A stretch of 64,000 nt of DNA from Phycisphaerae bacterium (lineage in GTDB: Bacteria > Planctomycetota > Phycisphaerae > Sedimentisphaerales > Anaerobacaceae): contig JAGOLX010000030.1 in assembly GCA_017993835.1 (NCBI GenBank), positions 1 to 64,000 on the forward strand. The letters run 5' to 3'. The position numbers were made by a program, and so were the translations under genes. The notes below the pieces were generated by a model. That model was not told the DNA's origin. It ran no database searches and saw only the letters and a program-made list of their open reading frames with translations. Shown one piece after another: positions 7,832-17,118 of this stretch. Within the stretch, counting starts at the first letter, position 1. Each line of letters opens with the position of its first letter.

Positions 7832-10800
7832 CTACGGCTTGCCGTACGTCCCTTCGCGGATCTTGGTAATTTCTGCCGTAGTGAGGATGTCGCTGAACAC
7901 AACAACCTCATCCATCAGGCCACGCAGGGCTCTGTACCACAAGCCGTCCACTCCGCCGACGAAGAATGCGGCGTTGTTTGTAGCCAGCGCCGAGAAGTCC
8001 GCCTTCGTCGCCTTCGTTCCAAGGATCGCGCCGGCGGCAGCGTCCCAGATATCGATCGTGCCTGTGTGGGAGGCGTCATCGAAAGTCACAGTAATGTGAT
8101 ACCATTGATCGGACGCAACGCGTGTCGCGTGTGCCAGCCGCTCAGTGCCGATGTTGAGTGCAATCTGCCCATTCGCCTGGCAGGTGATGGCATATCCGTA
8201 GGGACTCACGCCCGAACCCCAATTGCTCTTGGTAACGAGGCCCCAGTAGTTGGTGCTGGTGGGCAGCGTCTCGATGTATGTCCAGAAGCATATGGAGAAC
8301 CTCTTGTTGCTGGTGCCACTTTTGCCCGGGAAGTCCTCGGACATTACTGCATCTGCCAGAGAGAGCGAGGTCCGATTTTCCCAAGTCGTGAACGCCTTGA
8401 AGAACGCGGAAGCCAGACCTTCTTTGAAGTTCGATGTATCCGTGGTCATTGCGATACTTGTCAGAGTATTGGATCCGAGGGTATCAACCGTCAGTGCCCC
8501 TTCCTCGAATCGCCACCAGGCGACCGCATCGGGATCCACGGAGAAATCGTTGCCCGGGAAGGCGGTGCCGTAGGTGGCTACCAGGGTCACACCAGTATAG
8601 GCCTGGTAGCCTCGCAGCATGATGTACCACGTGGCGGCCGCAGGGTCCGTGATTTCCACGGTCTCCGCATTGCCGATCAGGTAGGGCCGATAGTCATAGC
8701 TCGTCAAGGTGGGCTTGGAACCCCTGCGGACGTACAGGTCCGCGTCGCCGGTGCCGCCGGATATCTCGATTGTCAGCGAGTCCTGGCCCGCGGGCACGAC
8801 GATCTTGTAGAACTTCTCACTGCCGGCTGCGCCGGAGATCCCGCTGACGGGCACGCCGTTGTCGAGTTCGATCGCGTCGTCGGAGATCCCGGTGTACGTG
8901 GCCTTCAACGCTACGCCGGTGTACGCCTGGAACCCGCGGAGCATGATGTAGTACGTTCCAGCCGTCGGCGTGTTGATTGTGACCGTTTCCTCGTTGCCGA
9001 TCAGATACGGTCGGTAATCCCAGGTGCTGGTCGTGGGCTTGGCGCCCAGTCGGACGTACAGATCCACGTCGCCGGTGCCGCCGGAGGTGAAGATCACGAG
9101 ACTGGTCTGGCCGGACGGGACGACGATCTTGTAGAAGGTCTCGCTGCTGGCCGCGCCGGCGATCCCGGTGACGGGCACGCCGTTCGTCAGTTCGGTGACC
9201 GTGTCCGGTATGGTGCCGCCGTAGGTCGCCAACAGGGTGACATTGGCGAAGGCGGCGCGCCCGCGGATCATGATGTACCAGATGCCCGCGGTCGGATTGT
9301 TCACGGTGACGGATTCGTTGTTGCCCGTCAGGTACGGACGATAGTCATAGGTTGTTGTGGTCGGCAGCTCGCCGAGTCGGACGTACAGATCGGCGTCGCC
9401 GGTGCCGCCGGACATCTGGATTTCCAGCTTGCTCTGGCCGCTCGGGACCGTGATCTTGTAGTATTTCGCAGTGCCCAGGCTGCCGGAGATTTCGTTGACG
9501 GGGGTGCCGTTCGTGAGCGTTACCACGCTGGCGAGGGCCTGGTAGTCCGCCTTGAGCGTTACGCCGCTGTATGCCGCCGTCCCCTTGAGCATGATGTACC
9601 AGGAGCCTGCCAACGCCGGGCTGCCCATGCTGACGTTCTCGTTGTTGGTCGAGTTGATGGAGGCATAATCGTAACTGGACGGGGTCGGCTTGCTTCCCTG
9701 TTTGATGTACATGTCCGCATTGCCGGTGCCACCGGACATCATAAACAGCATGGAGTCGTACCCTTCGGGCACGTCGATCCGGTAGTACGTGACGCTGTTC
9801 AGGGCGCCGGCGATGCCGGTGACGGCCACGCCGTCCTGAAGGATGATCACGCCGCCGTAGGAGGCGGTCAGCGTCAGGCCGGTGTACGCGCTGTAGCCCC
9901 GGATCATGATGTACCACGTCCCACCGGTCGGCGAGGGGACAGTGACCGTCTCCTCATTGCCGGCCAGGTATGGGCGATAGTCATAGCTGCTCACCGTTGG
10001 GCTCGCTCCGTACTTGACGTACAGATCGGCGTCGCCTGTGCCGCCCGTGATCACGATGGACAGGCTCGTTTGGCCGCTGGGCACCTCGATGCGAAAGAGC
10101 GTTTCGCTGGCCTTCGCGCCGGCGATGCCGGTTACGGAGACGCCGTTCTCGAGGAGCGTGCCGACACCGCCGCCGCCGTAGCTGGCCAGCAGGGTGACGC
10201 CGGAGAACGCATTGAATCCGCGAACCATGATGTACCACGTCGCCCCGGCGGGATTGTTGATGGTCACCGACTCGTTGTTGCCGGACAGGTATGGGCGGTA
10301 GTCGTAGCTGCTCGTCGTGGGCAGGGCGCCCTGTTTGACGTACAGGTCGGCGTCGCCGGTGCCGCCGGAGATGCTGATCTCCAGCTTCGTCTGGGACGCC
10401 GGAACGATGATGCTGAAATACAGCTCGGCGCTGGCGGCCCCGCTCAGCCCGGTGACCGGCACGCTGTTGGTCAGCGTCGTGATGGTCATTGCGGCCGAGT
10501 ACTGGGCCAGAAGGGTCACGTTCGCATAGGCGTTGTAGCCCCTCAGCATGATGTACCAGGTGCCGGCCAGCGGATTGGAGACGGTGACCGTCTCCTCATT
10601 GCCGATCTTGTAGGGTCGGTAGTCGTAGCTGGTGGTCGTAGGCAACGACCCGCGTCGGACGTACAGATCGACGTCGCCGGTGCCGCCGGAGGTGCTGATG
10701 ACCAGTTCGTCCTGCCCGGAGGGGACCGTGATCATGTAGAACTTCTCACTGCCGGCTGCTCCGGAGATCCCAGTGACCGCCACGCCGTTCGTGAGGTTGG

Positions 10801-10888
10801 TCTGGGCGTGAACCACCGAAGCGAACATACCCAGCACTGCGACCAGAACCGCGAGGCTTTTAGCGCTTCTTGTGTTCAAACTGTTCAT
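7832..10888 (-). CDS. Exported surface protein: seven PPC domains plus C-terminal LamG
   Basis: 1018 aa from the ATG at 10888, preceded by GAGAGGAG. Signal peptide at residues 1-29 (ends SVVHAQ). Then seven tandem repeats of about 105 residues, each with the bacterial pre-peptidase C-terminal (PPC) pattern: an opening like LTNGVPVTGISGAAGSE, the core SGGTGDADLYVRRG, a YDYRPY motif, and GTWYIMLRGYxAYxxVTL. The last 230 residues form a LamG/concanavalin-like domain (VAWWRFEEGAL at its start; WYHITVTFDD and LMDEVVVFSDILTTAEI near its end). No catalytic domain is attached. Probably a carbohydrate- or surface-binding protein outside the cell. Repeat 4 is the most diverged (it lacks the YRPY motif). 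Confidence 0.88.
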   Translation of the reverse strand: MNSLNTRSAKSLAVLVAVLGMFASVVHAQTNLTNGVAVTGISGAAGSEKFYMITVPSGQDELVISTSGGTGDVDLYVRRGSLPTTTSYDYRPYKIGNEETVTVSNPLAGTWYIMLRGYNAYANVTLLAQYSAAMTITTLTNSVPVTGLSGAASAELYFSIIVPASQTKLEISISGGTGDADLYVKQGALPTTSSYDYRPYLSGNNESVTINNPAGATWYIMVRGFNAFSGVTLLASYGGGGVGTLLENGVSVTGIAGAKASETLFRIEVPSGQTSLSIVITGGTGDADLYVKYGASPTVSSYDYRPYLAGNEETVTVPSPTGGTWYIMIRGYSAYTGLTLTASYGGVIILQDGVAVTGIAGALNSVTYYRIDVPEGYDSMLFMMSGGTGNADMYIKQGSKPTPSSYDYASINSTNNENVSMGSPALAGSWYIMLKGTAAYSGVTLKADYQALASVVTLTNGTPVNEISGSLGTAKYYKITVPSGQSKLEIQMSGGTGDADLYVRLGELPTTTTYDYRPYLTGNNESVTVNNPTAGIWYIMIRGRAAFANVTLLATYGGTIPDTVTELTNGVPVTGIAGAASSETFYKIVVPSGQTSLVIFTSGGTGDVDLYVRLGAKPTTSTWDYRPYLIGNEETVTINTPTAGTYYIMLRGFQAYTGVALKATYTGISDDAIELDNGVPVSGISGAAGSEKFYKIVVPAGQDSLTIEISGGTGDADLYVRRGSKPTLTSYDYRPYLIGNAETVEITDPAAATWYIMLRGYQAYTGVTLVATYGTAFPGNDFSVDPDAVAWWRFEEGALTVDTLGSNTLTSIAMTTDTSNFKEGLASAFFKAFTTWENRTSLSLADAVMSEDFPGKSGTSNKRFSICFWTYIETLPTSTNYWGLVTKSNWGSGVSPYGYAITCQANGQIALNIGTERLAHATRVASDQWYHITVTFDDASHTGTIDIWDAAAGAILGTKATKADFSALATNNAAFFVGGVDGLWYRALRGLMDEVVVFSDILTTAEITKIREGTYGKP

Positions 10889-11526
10889 TGTGTACTCCTC
10901 TCTACCAAGGGTTCGTACAGGTTCCATGATTCCTGCTCTCAATGTCGGACCGATGCCTTTTCATCATAAGTGCCATATGCGTGCGGATTCATAACGCGAA
11001 TTCCTCAAACTTTCTCCTTCGCGACAGACGGACGGCGGACGCAGATTCCCCGCCGGTGCAGGAACGACCGCGAACCCATTGCCGGTCCGAGAATAGAGAC
11101 GAACGGGGGCTTCTGAGGGCCGGGGCGTCGATGGACTGGATGTTCTGCTAAACAACACATCGCAGAATCTGCGCACCACACAAGCACACGACAACCCCTC
11201 GGGAGATTGAATACCCACCGTCCGGCTGCCCCTTGAATTCCACGCTGGTTGTTTACTGGCGGTAGTGATTATCGCGCCTTGCGACGTGCTTGTCAACCGT
11301 CCGGGCCGCGGAAGCTCTTTTTTTCCCGGAACATCCGTCTGCTCGAACCAAGTCTGATAACCGACGCCCCTCGTCCGGCCCAGGCCTTCTGTGCCGAAAG
11401 GGGTCTGTCAATTTGGCACGAGTCGATCGCGTCTCCGCGCACAAACGACAGTTTGCAGCGTCAAGAACCGTCGCCAGACAACCCTAAGTCATTTTAGAAA
11501 AGGCTCTTACGGCTGAATGGGCGGTC
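10889..11526. other. Gene-free stretch between divergent genes
   Basis: About 640 bases between the PPC/LamG start and the sigma-54 promoter. Short frames on both strands lack ribosome sites and family motifs, so I call no gene. It should hold the promoter of the minus-strand gene and any enhancer site of the sigma-54 promoter, but I cannot point to a clear dyad. Confidence 0.5.
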
Positions 11527-11542
11527 TGGCACGCCATTTGCA
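11527..11542 (+). promoter_or_regulatory. Sigma-54 (RpoN) promoter upstream of hsp20 pair
   Basis: TGGCAC at 11527-11532, five bases, TTGCA at 11538-11542. This is an exact match to the -24/-12 consensus TGGCAC-N5-TTGCA. Transcription would start near 11553, leaving a leader of about 60 bases before the ATG at 11614. A second TGGCAC upstream (near 11414) lacks the -12 element. Confidence 0.8.
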
Positions 11543-11613
11543 AATGGGTATCGACGTACGATTGGCGCCAAGAAGATGAGTCTCTGAGTGATCAGAAAGG
11601 GAGGTTTTGAGCT

Positions 11614-12051
11614 ATGTTCATGGATCATTGGTTTCCGTTTTTTGACATGGGCAAGACCCTGGAGGAGATGGACCGGGTTCTCGGGCGGATGGGCAGGCCG
11701 CTCGGTCTGCGCAGCGTCCCGAGAGGCACATTTCCCGCGATCAACATCTATCAACAGGATGACGCCATCGTCCTGACAGCCGAGGCCCCGGGCCTTCAGC
11801 CGGAGGACCTGGAACTCACCGTGCTGAACGAATCGGTGACCCTTGCAGGCCGCCGCCAGGAGACGGATCGCCCCCAGGACAACCGCTTCTGCCGAAGAGA
11901 GCGTCCCAGCGGACCTTTCAGCCGCACGGTCGCTCTTCCGGAAAAGGTCAATCCGGATTCCGTCAAGGCCGAGTATCGCAACGGCGTCCTGATCGTCCGG
12001 ATGACCAAGGCCGAGGAGGCGAAGGTCAGGAAGATCGCCATCAAGTCCTGA
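11614..12051 (+). CDS. Hsp20/alpha-crystallin small heat shock protein (first copy)
   Basis: 145 aa; ATG at 11614 with GGAGG nine bases upstream. The alpha-crystallin domain covers about residues 40-145: FPAINIYQQDDAIVLTAEAP at its start, LTLAGRR-type strand, and the signature EYRNGVLIVRMTKAEEAK near the end. The family consists of ATP-independent holdases that bind unfolding proteins in the cytoplasm as oligomers. It is transcribed with the second copy 43 bases downstream, probably from the sigma-54 promoter. Confidence 0.93.
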   Translation: MFMDHWFPFFDMGKTLEEMDRVLGRMGRPLGLRSVPRGTFPAINIYQQDDAIVLTAEAPGLQPEDLELTVLNESVTLAGRRQETDRPQDNRFCRRERPSGPFSRTVALPEKVNPDSVKAEYRNGVLIVRMTKAEEAKVRKIAIKS

Positions 12052-12094
12052 TGTCACGATGCAAAGAAGCAGAGGATGAATAGGAGGTTTCCCT

Positions 12095-12487
12095 ATGGTT
12101 GTGGAACAGAAAACGACAGGAGTAGAGCAGTCCGAAACGACCCGTCGGGATGGGCACGCTCGCTATTTCCAGCCTGCCACCGATGTCATCGAGACGGCCG
12201 ACGCCGTCCTCTTGAAGCTCGATATGCCGGGTGTCGCCAAGGAGAACGTCGACCTGACGATTGACAAGGACATGCTGACCATCATCGGGAAGGCCGATCC
12301 GGAGCAGGCCGGCGAGGCCGTCTATCGGGAGACGCACGTCGGCGACTATCAGCGTCAGTTCAGTCTGACCGCAGATCTCGATCCCGGCAATATCACCGCG
12401 AAGATGAACCATGGCGTCCTGACCGTGCAGATCGGCAAGGCCGAGCGGGCCAAGCCGCGAAAGGTCAAGATCGAAGCGGCTCAATGA
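12095..12487 (+). CDS. Hsp20/alpha-crystallin small heat shock protein (second copy)
   Basis: 130 aa; ATG at 12095 with AGGAGG six to eight bases upstream. The alpha-crystallin domain spans about residues 24-128, with ATDVIETADAVLLKLDMPGV at the start and MNHGVLTVQIGKAERAKPRK at the end (the V/I-x-V/I C-terminal region is modified). It diverges from the first copy, so the pair may form mixed oligomers; that is inference. Two hairpins follow it. Confidence 0.93.
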   Translation: MVVEQKTTGVEQSETTRRDGHARYFQPATDVIETADAVLLKLDMPGVAKENVDLTIDKDMLTIIGKADPEQAGEAVYRETHVGDYQRQFSLTADLDPGNITAKMNHGVLTVQIGKAERAKPRKVKIEAAQ

Positions 12488-12517
12488 GCGTCGGGACACA
12501 CCCTGACGTGAAGTTCT

Positions 12518-12535
12518 GCGATGCAAACGCATCGC
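12518..12535 (+). terminator. Candidate terminator hairpin after hsp20 pair
   Basis: GCGATGC, loop AAAC, GCATCGC, followed by TTTC; 7-bp stem, 31 bases after the stop codon. The T run is short. Confidence 0.45.
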
Positions 12536-12553
12536 TTTCATGTGATGTCGCCT

Positions 12554-12595
12554 GGATCGGCTCGTCGCCGACGCGGATGGTGCACGAGCCGATCC
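12554..12595. terminator. Second hairpin after hsp20 pair
   Basis: A 12-bp perfect stem (GGATCGGCTCGT at 12554-12565 and its complement at 12584-12595) with an 18-base loop and no T run. It may act with the hairpin at 12518-12535 to end transcription. Confidence 0.4.
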
Positions 12596-12785
12596 GGGCC
12601 GTATGAATCATCCCGAAACGCCTGCCGGGACTGCCGCTCAGCGATTCCTTGACGGTCTTCGTGTGTTCGTCTACAGTGACCGTTCAAGTGTGGGGTCTGA
12701 CGGCTCGCGCGATCGGTTTCTTGCCCTGGTCGCCGGGGTCGTCTGGTTCGGCGGCAAAGGCAAGGGATTCAGGGGTGAATCGGCG

Positions 12786-15700
12786 ATGAAGGCGAATCCA
12801 TCGAGACTTGCGGCGTGCATTCTGGCGTTGGTTTCTTTGTCCGGGCAGGCGGCGACGCATCATAGTGACACCGACTGGTTCCGCGACGCGAAGTACGGCG
12901 TCTTCATGCATTTCCTGCCGGGCGACGCGGCGGGCTTGGTTCGCACAGGCGAGTTCGACGTGGAGCACCTGGCTCGCCAGTTGGAATCCGCAGGGGCGAG
13001 GTACTTTGTCCTGACGCTGGGACAGAACTCCGGCTTCTTCAACTCGCCGAACGCTGCCTACGACCGATGGACAGGCTATGCACCGGGCGAGCGGTGTTCC
13101 ACTCGCGATCTGCCCCTGGATCTGTATCGAGTTCTGAATCCCAAGGGCATCCGCCTGATGCTCTATCTGCCTTGTCAGACTCCGAACGTGGACACCCGCG
13201 CCCAGAGGGCCTTCGGGCTGCCCGAGGGCCAGCGCGACCAGCCGATCAACCTGGAGTTCGCGAAGAAGTGGGCCGAAGTGATCCAGGAGTGGTCCGACCG
13301 CTACGGCAACAAGGTGGCCGGCTGGTGGTTCGATGGCGGCTACAAATGGATCGAGTTCGGCGAAGAGATCGCCCAGGTCTATGCCGCTTCGGTCAAGCAT
13401 GGCAACCCGAACGCCATCGTGACCTTCAATCCCGGCGTCAGTCTGATCCGCCACACGCAGGCGGAGGACTACACGGCGGGGGAGCTGAACGAGCCATTCG
13501 ATGTGCTCCCGGCGTCTCGATGGGTGGACGGTTCCCAGTGGCATGCCCTGACCTATCTCGGCTCGCACTGGTCTGCGCGGGACACGCGATATCCCGCGGA
13601 GCGGTGGGCGAAATGGGTCGGCACGGTTGTGTCCAAGGGTGGCGTCGTCACGCTTGACCTGGGTCCGAACTGGGACCCGCAGGCCGGACCGATCGGCTCG
13701 CTCGCACCGGCGCAGATTGAGCAGGTCCAGGCCATTCAGGCCGCGGTGAAGGCGACGCTTGTTCTGCCCGACTCAGCGGATCGTGCGAATCCCTCCCGTC
13801 CAGCGGTGGAGCTGCGGGCCCGCGACGGCCTAGCGAACTTCTTCTCCAAAGCCAAGGCCGGCGGGAAAGTGACCGTCGCCTACTTTGGCGGCAGCATCAC
13901 CGCCGCCAATGGCTGGCGGCCCCAGACAACCGCCTGGCTTCAGCAGCGACACCCGAAGGCCCAGTTCACGGAGATCAACGCCGCCATCGGCGGCACGGGC
14001 TCGGATCTGGGCGTCTACCGGCTCGGGCGCGACGTGCTCGCGCACCGGCCGGACCTTGTGTTCGTCGAGTTCGCGGTCAACGACGGCGGCGCGCCGCCCG
14101 AGCAGATCTACCGGTGCATGGAGGGCATCGTCCGCCAGATTCGCCGTGCGGATATGGCTACCGACATTTGCTTCGTCTACACGATGCACGACGGGATGCT
14201 CAAGGATCTCGCGGCCGGTCGGCTGGCTCGGTCCGCTTCCGCGATGGAGTTGATCGCGGATCGCTATGGAGTTCCGTCTATCCTTCTTGCGCAGGAAGCG
14301 GCCCGACGGATCAACGCCGGCGAGTGGGTCTTTACGGCGCCAAAGCCCGAGGTCCCTGCCGATCCGAGCAAGGGGACGCTCGCGCGTCCGGCGTTTTCGT
14401 CGGACAGTTGTCATCCTTTTGCGGAAACCGGGCATCGGCTCTATACCGAGGCGATTGCCCGTTCGTTCGAAGCGATGGAGAGTCTCGGAACCGCCGGGGC
14501 GCACTCGCTGCCGACGCCGTTCACGCCGGACAACCACGAAGCCGCCAAACTCATTCCGCTGACTGGCGCCATGCTGGGTGATGGCTGGCGGGCACTCGAC
14601 CCTCAGACGGACTCTCTTGCACGGGATTTCTCGAATCGGCTGCCTGCCATGTGGTGTGCGGACAAACCCGGCGCGACGCTGAGTTTCACGTTTCACGGGC
14701 GTGCGGCGGCAATCTACGACCTGCTCGGTCCCGACGGGGGCGAACTGGAGGTGGTCGTAGACGACCAGCCCGCCAGGCCGGTCCGACGGTTCGACGCTTA
14801 CTGCACGTATCACCGCCTGGGCACGACCTCGCTGCTGTCGCAGACGCAGGCGGGGGACCACACCGTGACGGTGCGTCTGACCGGGAACTCCTTCGACAAG
14901 GCTGAGATCCTCAGCCGCAACAAGAACAAGATCGACGATCCCACCCGCTATGCGCCGTTGCGATGGTACGCCGGGGCGCTGTTGATCGACGGGGCATTGA
15001 AGTCCGATGGCGCCGCAAGCCTCCCGAAGCGCCTTACCAGGGCACAGAGTTTCCTCGGAATCCACTATGATTTCCACGCCGGGCCGGACTGCAACGCGAT
15101 CGGCAAGAACACGACCCGCGCGATGATCGAGAACATCATTGACCAGGTCCATCCCGACTACATCCAAACCGACTGCAAAGGCCATCCCGGGCTGTCGAGT
15201 TACCCGACGAACGTCGGCAATCGGGCGCCGGGCTTCGTCGGCGACCCGCTGCGTCTGTGGCGCCAGGTGACCGCCGAACGGGGCGTCGCACTCTATATGC
15301 ACTATTCCGGTGTGTGGGACTCCGAAGCCATCCGTCTCCATCCCGACTGGGGTGTCGTCAGCGCCGACGGCAAGACGAACGGCAACGCCACGTCGCGTTT
15401 CGGTCCGTACGCCGACACTCTGATGATTCCGCAGTTGCGCGAGCTGGCGGGCGACTACCGCGTGGACGGGGTCTGGGTGGACGGCGATTGCTGGGCCTCT
15501 GTGCCCGACTACAGCGAGCGGGCGTTGAAGGCGTTCCGCGAGGCGACCGGCGTCGAGGATGTCCCTCGCAAGCCGGGGGACCCGCACTGGTTCGAGTTCC
15601 TCCAATTCCACCGCGAGGCCTTCCGCCAGTACGTGCGTCACTACATCGCGGAAGTGAAGAAGACGAATCCCGAGTTTCAGATATGCAGCAACTGGGCATT

Positions 15701-16958
15701 CTCCGATCACATGCCGGAGCCGGTCAGTGCGCCGGTCGATTTCCTCTCGGGCGACTACTCGCCGGATGACAGCGTCAACTCCGCCCGCCTGTCGGGACGG
15801 TACCTCGCCCACCAGGGAGTGCCCTGGGACCTGATGGCGTGGAGCTTCTCGCGCACGCCGGGCAAGGACGGGAAGAACCAGAAGAGCGTGGTCCAGTTGC
15901 AGCGGGAGGCCGCGGTGGTCCTCGCGCTCGGCGGCGGCTTCCAGGCGTACTTCACCCAGAAGCGGGATGGCTCGATCCGCGAGGAAGGAGTTCCTGTGAT
16001 GGCGGAGGTGGCCCAGTTCTGTCGGGCACGACAGGCCCTTTGTCACCATGCGACGCAGGTACCGCAGGTGGCGATGCTGTACTCGACGGCTGCCCACTTT
16101 CGCCGGAACAACGGCCTCTTCCACCGCGACTTGGGCCGAATGAGCGGCACGCTGCAGGCCCTCTTGGAAGGCGGGCAATCCGTGGACCTCGTCGGCGAGC
16201 ATCACTTGACCGGTCGCATGGCGGACTATCCGCTGATCGTGGTGCCCGAGTGGGATTACCTCGAAGCTCAGTTCAGGGACGAGCTGATCGCATACGTGAA
16301 AGCCGGCGGCAACTTGCTGCTCAGCGGACCCGGGACAGCGGCCCTGTTCCAGGCAGAACTGGGCGCTGCGTTGGAGGGCGAGCCACAGTCGGCGAAAGAC
16401 TGCCGGCTTGCACACGCCGGCCAGGTGGCTGCCATCCGGGGCCAGGTGCAGTCGGTGAAGCTGGGACCGAAGTGCAAGACGTTCGGCCGGATTCAAATGG
16501 GCGATGGAGCCGATTCACCCTCGCAGCCAGCCGCGTCCGTCACCGAGTTCGGGCAGGGCAAGATCGCGGCGATCTACTTCACGTTCGGCCAAGGCTACGT
16601 CGATGGGAGGACCGACCTGGCCCGGCAATTCCTGGATGATCTGGTGCGTGAGTTGTTCCCGAAGCCGATGGTGGAGGTGAAGGGCTCGCACGAAGTGGAC
16701 GTAGTGGTCAATCAGATTGGCGGCAAGCTGGCGGTGAACCTCGTCAGCACTGCCGGGCCCCATCGGACCGAGCCGATTGTGGAGTCTATCCCACCCGTCG
16801 GCCCGCTCGACGTGACCATTCGTCAGGTTGCGAAACCGACGAAGATCATGCTGGAACCTGCTGGAGTCTCGCTGCCTTTCGAGCACCATGACGGCGAGAT
16901 CCACCTCACCGTCCCTCGCGTGGACATCCACGAAATCGTGGTCGTTGAGGGCCTTTGA
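12786..16958 (+). CDS. Exported three-module enzyme: GH29-like, SGNH esterase, GHL6/trimerisation-like
   Basis: 1390 aa from the ATG at 12786 (AGGGGTGA upstream); the frame is open further upstream but without signals. Signal peptide at about 1-25. Module 1 (about 27-340) resembles alpha-L-fucosidase family GH29: WFRDAKYGVFMHFLPGD, and VAGWWFDGG with D183 as the probable nucleophile. Module 2 (about 358-565) is an SGNH/GDSL hydrolase: YFGGSIT with S370, GGTGSD, EFAVND, and the D540-S-C-H543 dyad. Module 3 (about 755-1390) resembles hypothetical glycosyl hydrolase family 6 with a beta-galactosidase-trimerisation-like part (YVKAGGNLLLSGPG near 1170). The order suggests removal of fucose-like sugars and ester groups from one polymer. 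Substrate is inferred only. Confidence 0.82.
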   Translation: MKANPSRLAACILALVSLSGQAATHHSDTDWFRDAKYGVFMHFLPGDAAGLVRTGEFDVEHLARQLESAGARYFVLTLGQNSGFFNSPNAAYDRWTGYAPGERCSTRDLPLDLYRVLNPKGIRLMLYLPCQTPNVDTRAQRAFGLPEGQRDQPINLEFAKKWAEVIQEWSDRYGNKVAGWWFDGGYKWIEFGEEIAQVYAASVKHGNPNAIVTFNPGVSLIRHTQAEDYTAGELNEPFDVLPASRWVDGSQWHALTYLGSHWSARDTRYPAERWAKWVGTVVSKGGVVTLDLGPNWDPQAGPIGSLAPAQIEQVQAIQAAVKATLVLPDSADRANPSRPAVELRARDGLANFFSKAKAGGKVTVAYFGGSITAANGWRPQTTAWLQQRHPKAQFTEINAAIGGTGSDLGVYRLGRDVLAHRPDLVFVEFAVNDGGAPPEQIYRCMEGIVRQIRRADMATDICFVYTMHDGMLKDLAAGRLARSASAMELIADRYGVPSILLAQEAARRINAGEWVFTAPKPEVPADPSKGTLARPAFSSDSCHPFAETGHRLYTEAIARSFEAMESLGTAGAHSLPTPFTPDNHEAAKLIPLTGAMLGDGWRALDPQTDSLARDFSNRLPAMWCADKPGATLSFTFHGRAAAIYDLLGPDGGELEVVVDDQPARPVRRFDAYCTYHRLGTTSLLSQTQAGDHTVTVRLTGNSFDKAEILSRNKNKIDDPTRYAPLRWYAGALLIDGALKSDGAASLPKRLTRAQSFLGIHYDFHAGPDCNAIGKNTTRAMIENIIDQVHPDYIQTDCKGHPGLSSYPTNVGNRAPGFVGDPLRLWRQVTAERGVALYMHYSGVWDSEAIRLHPDWGVVSADGKTNGNATSRFGPYADTLMIPQLRELAGDYRVDGVWVDGDCWASVPDYSERALKAFREATGVEDVPRKPGDPHWFEFLQFHREAFRQYVRHYIAEVKKTNPEFQICSNWAFSDHMPEPVSAPVDFLSGDYSPDDSVNSARLSGRYLAHQGVPWDLMAWSFSRTPGKDGKNQKSVVQLQREAAVVLALGGGFQAYFTQKRDGSIREEGVPVMAEVAQFCRARQALCHHATQVPQVAMLYSTAAHFRRNNGLFHRDLGRMSGTLQALLEGGQSVDLVGEHHLTGRMADYPLIVVPEWDYLEAQFRDELIAYVKAGGNLLLSGPGTAALFQAELGAALEGEPQSAKDCRLAHAGQVAAIRGQVQSVKLGPKCKTFGRIQMGDGADSPSQPAASVTEFGQGKIAAIYFTFGQGYVDGRTDLARQFLDDLVRELFPKPMVEVKGSHEVDVVVNQIGGKLAVNLVSTAGPHRTEPIVESIPPVGPLDVTIRQVAKPTKIMLEPAGVSLPFEHHDGEIHLTVPRVDIHEIVVVEGL

Positions 16959-16995
16959 TATGGATTCGGAAGTCCCTCTCTCGCGGTGACGACTC

Positions 16996-17080
16996 TGTCA
17001 TTCCTGCGAACGCAGGAATCCAGGAGCCGTGGGCTATGGCGCAACCTGTGAAGTGGATTCCCGCTTCCGCGGGAATGACA
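16996..17080. repeat. 85-bp double-hairpin repeat, copy 1
   Basis: Begins TGTCATTCCTGCG and ends CGCGGGAATGACA. The outer ends are inverted repeats of each other, and each half is itself a short hairpin (CCTGCG..CGCAGG, CCCGC..GCGGG). A second copy of identical length lies at 51536-51620. This is the layout of intergenic REP/BIME-like elements. It sits between two convergent genes. Confidence 0.85.
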
Positions 17081-17118
17081 ACCGGGCGCTGGGGACATGC
17101 GGTGTCACGCACCCGCTC

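Noticed and set aside
7604-10969. 1121-codon open frame on the plus strand opposite the PPC/LamG gene
   Set aside because: Exact antisense of a repeat protein in GC-rich DNA. It has no signal, motif or ribosome site, and its own repeats mirror the real repeats.
11409-11430. Second TGGCAC-type element upstream of hsp20
   Set aside because: The -12 part (TTGC) is absent at the required spacing.
11249-11497. Possible small genes before the hsp20 promoter
   Set aside because: No ribosome site, no motif, and similar frames occur on both strands.
13830-16496. 888-codon open frame on the minus strand opposite the three-module enzyme
   Set aside because: Arg/His-rich antisense shadow; no recognisable domain.
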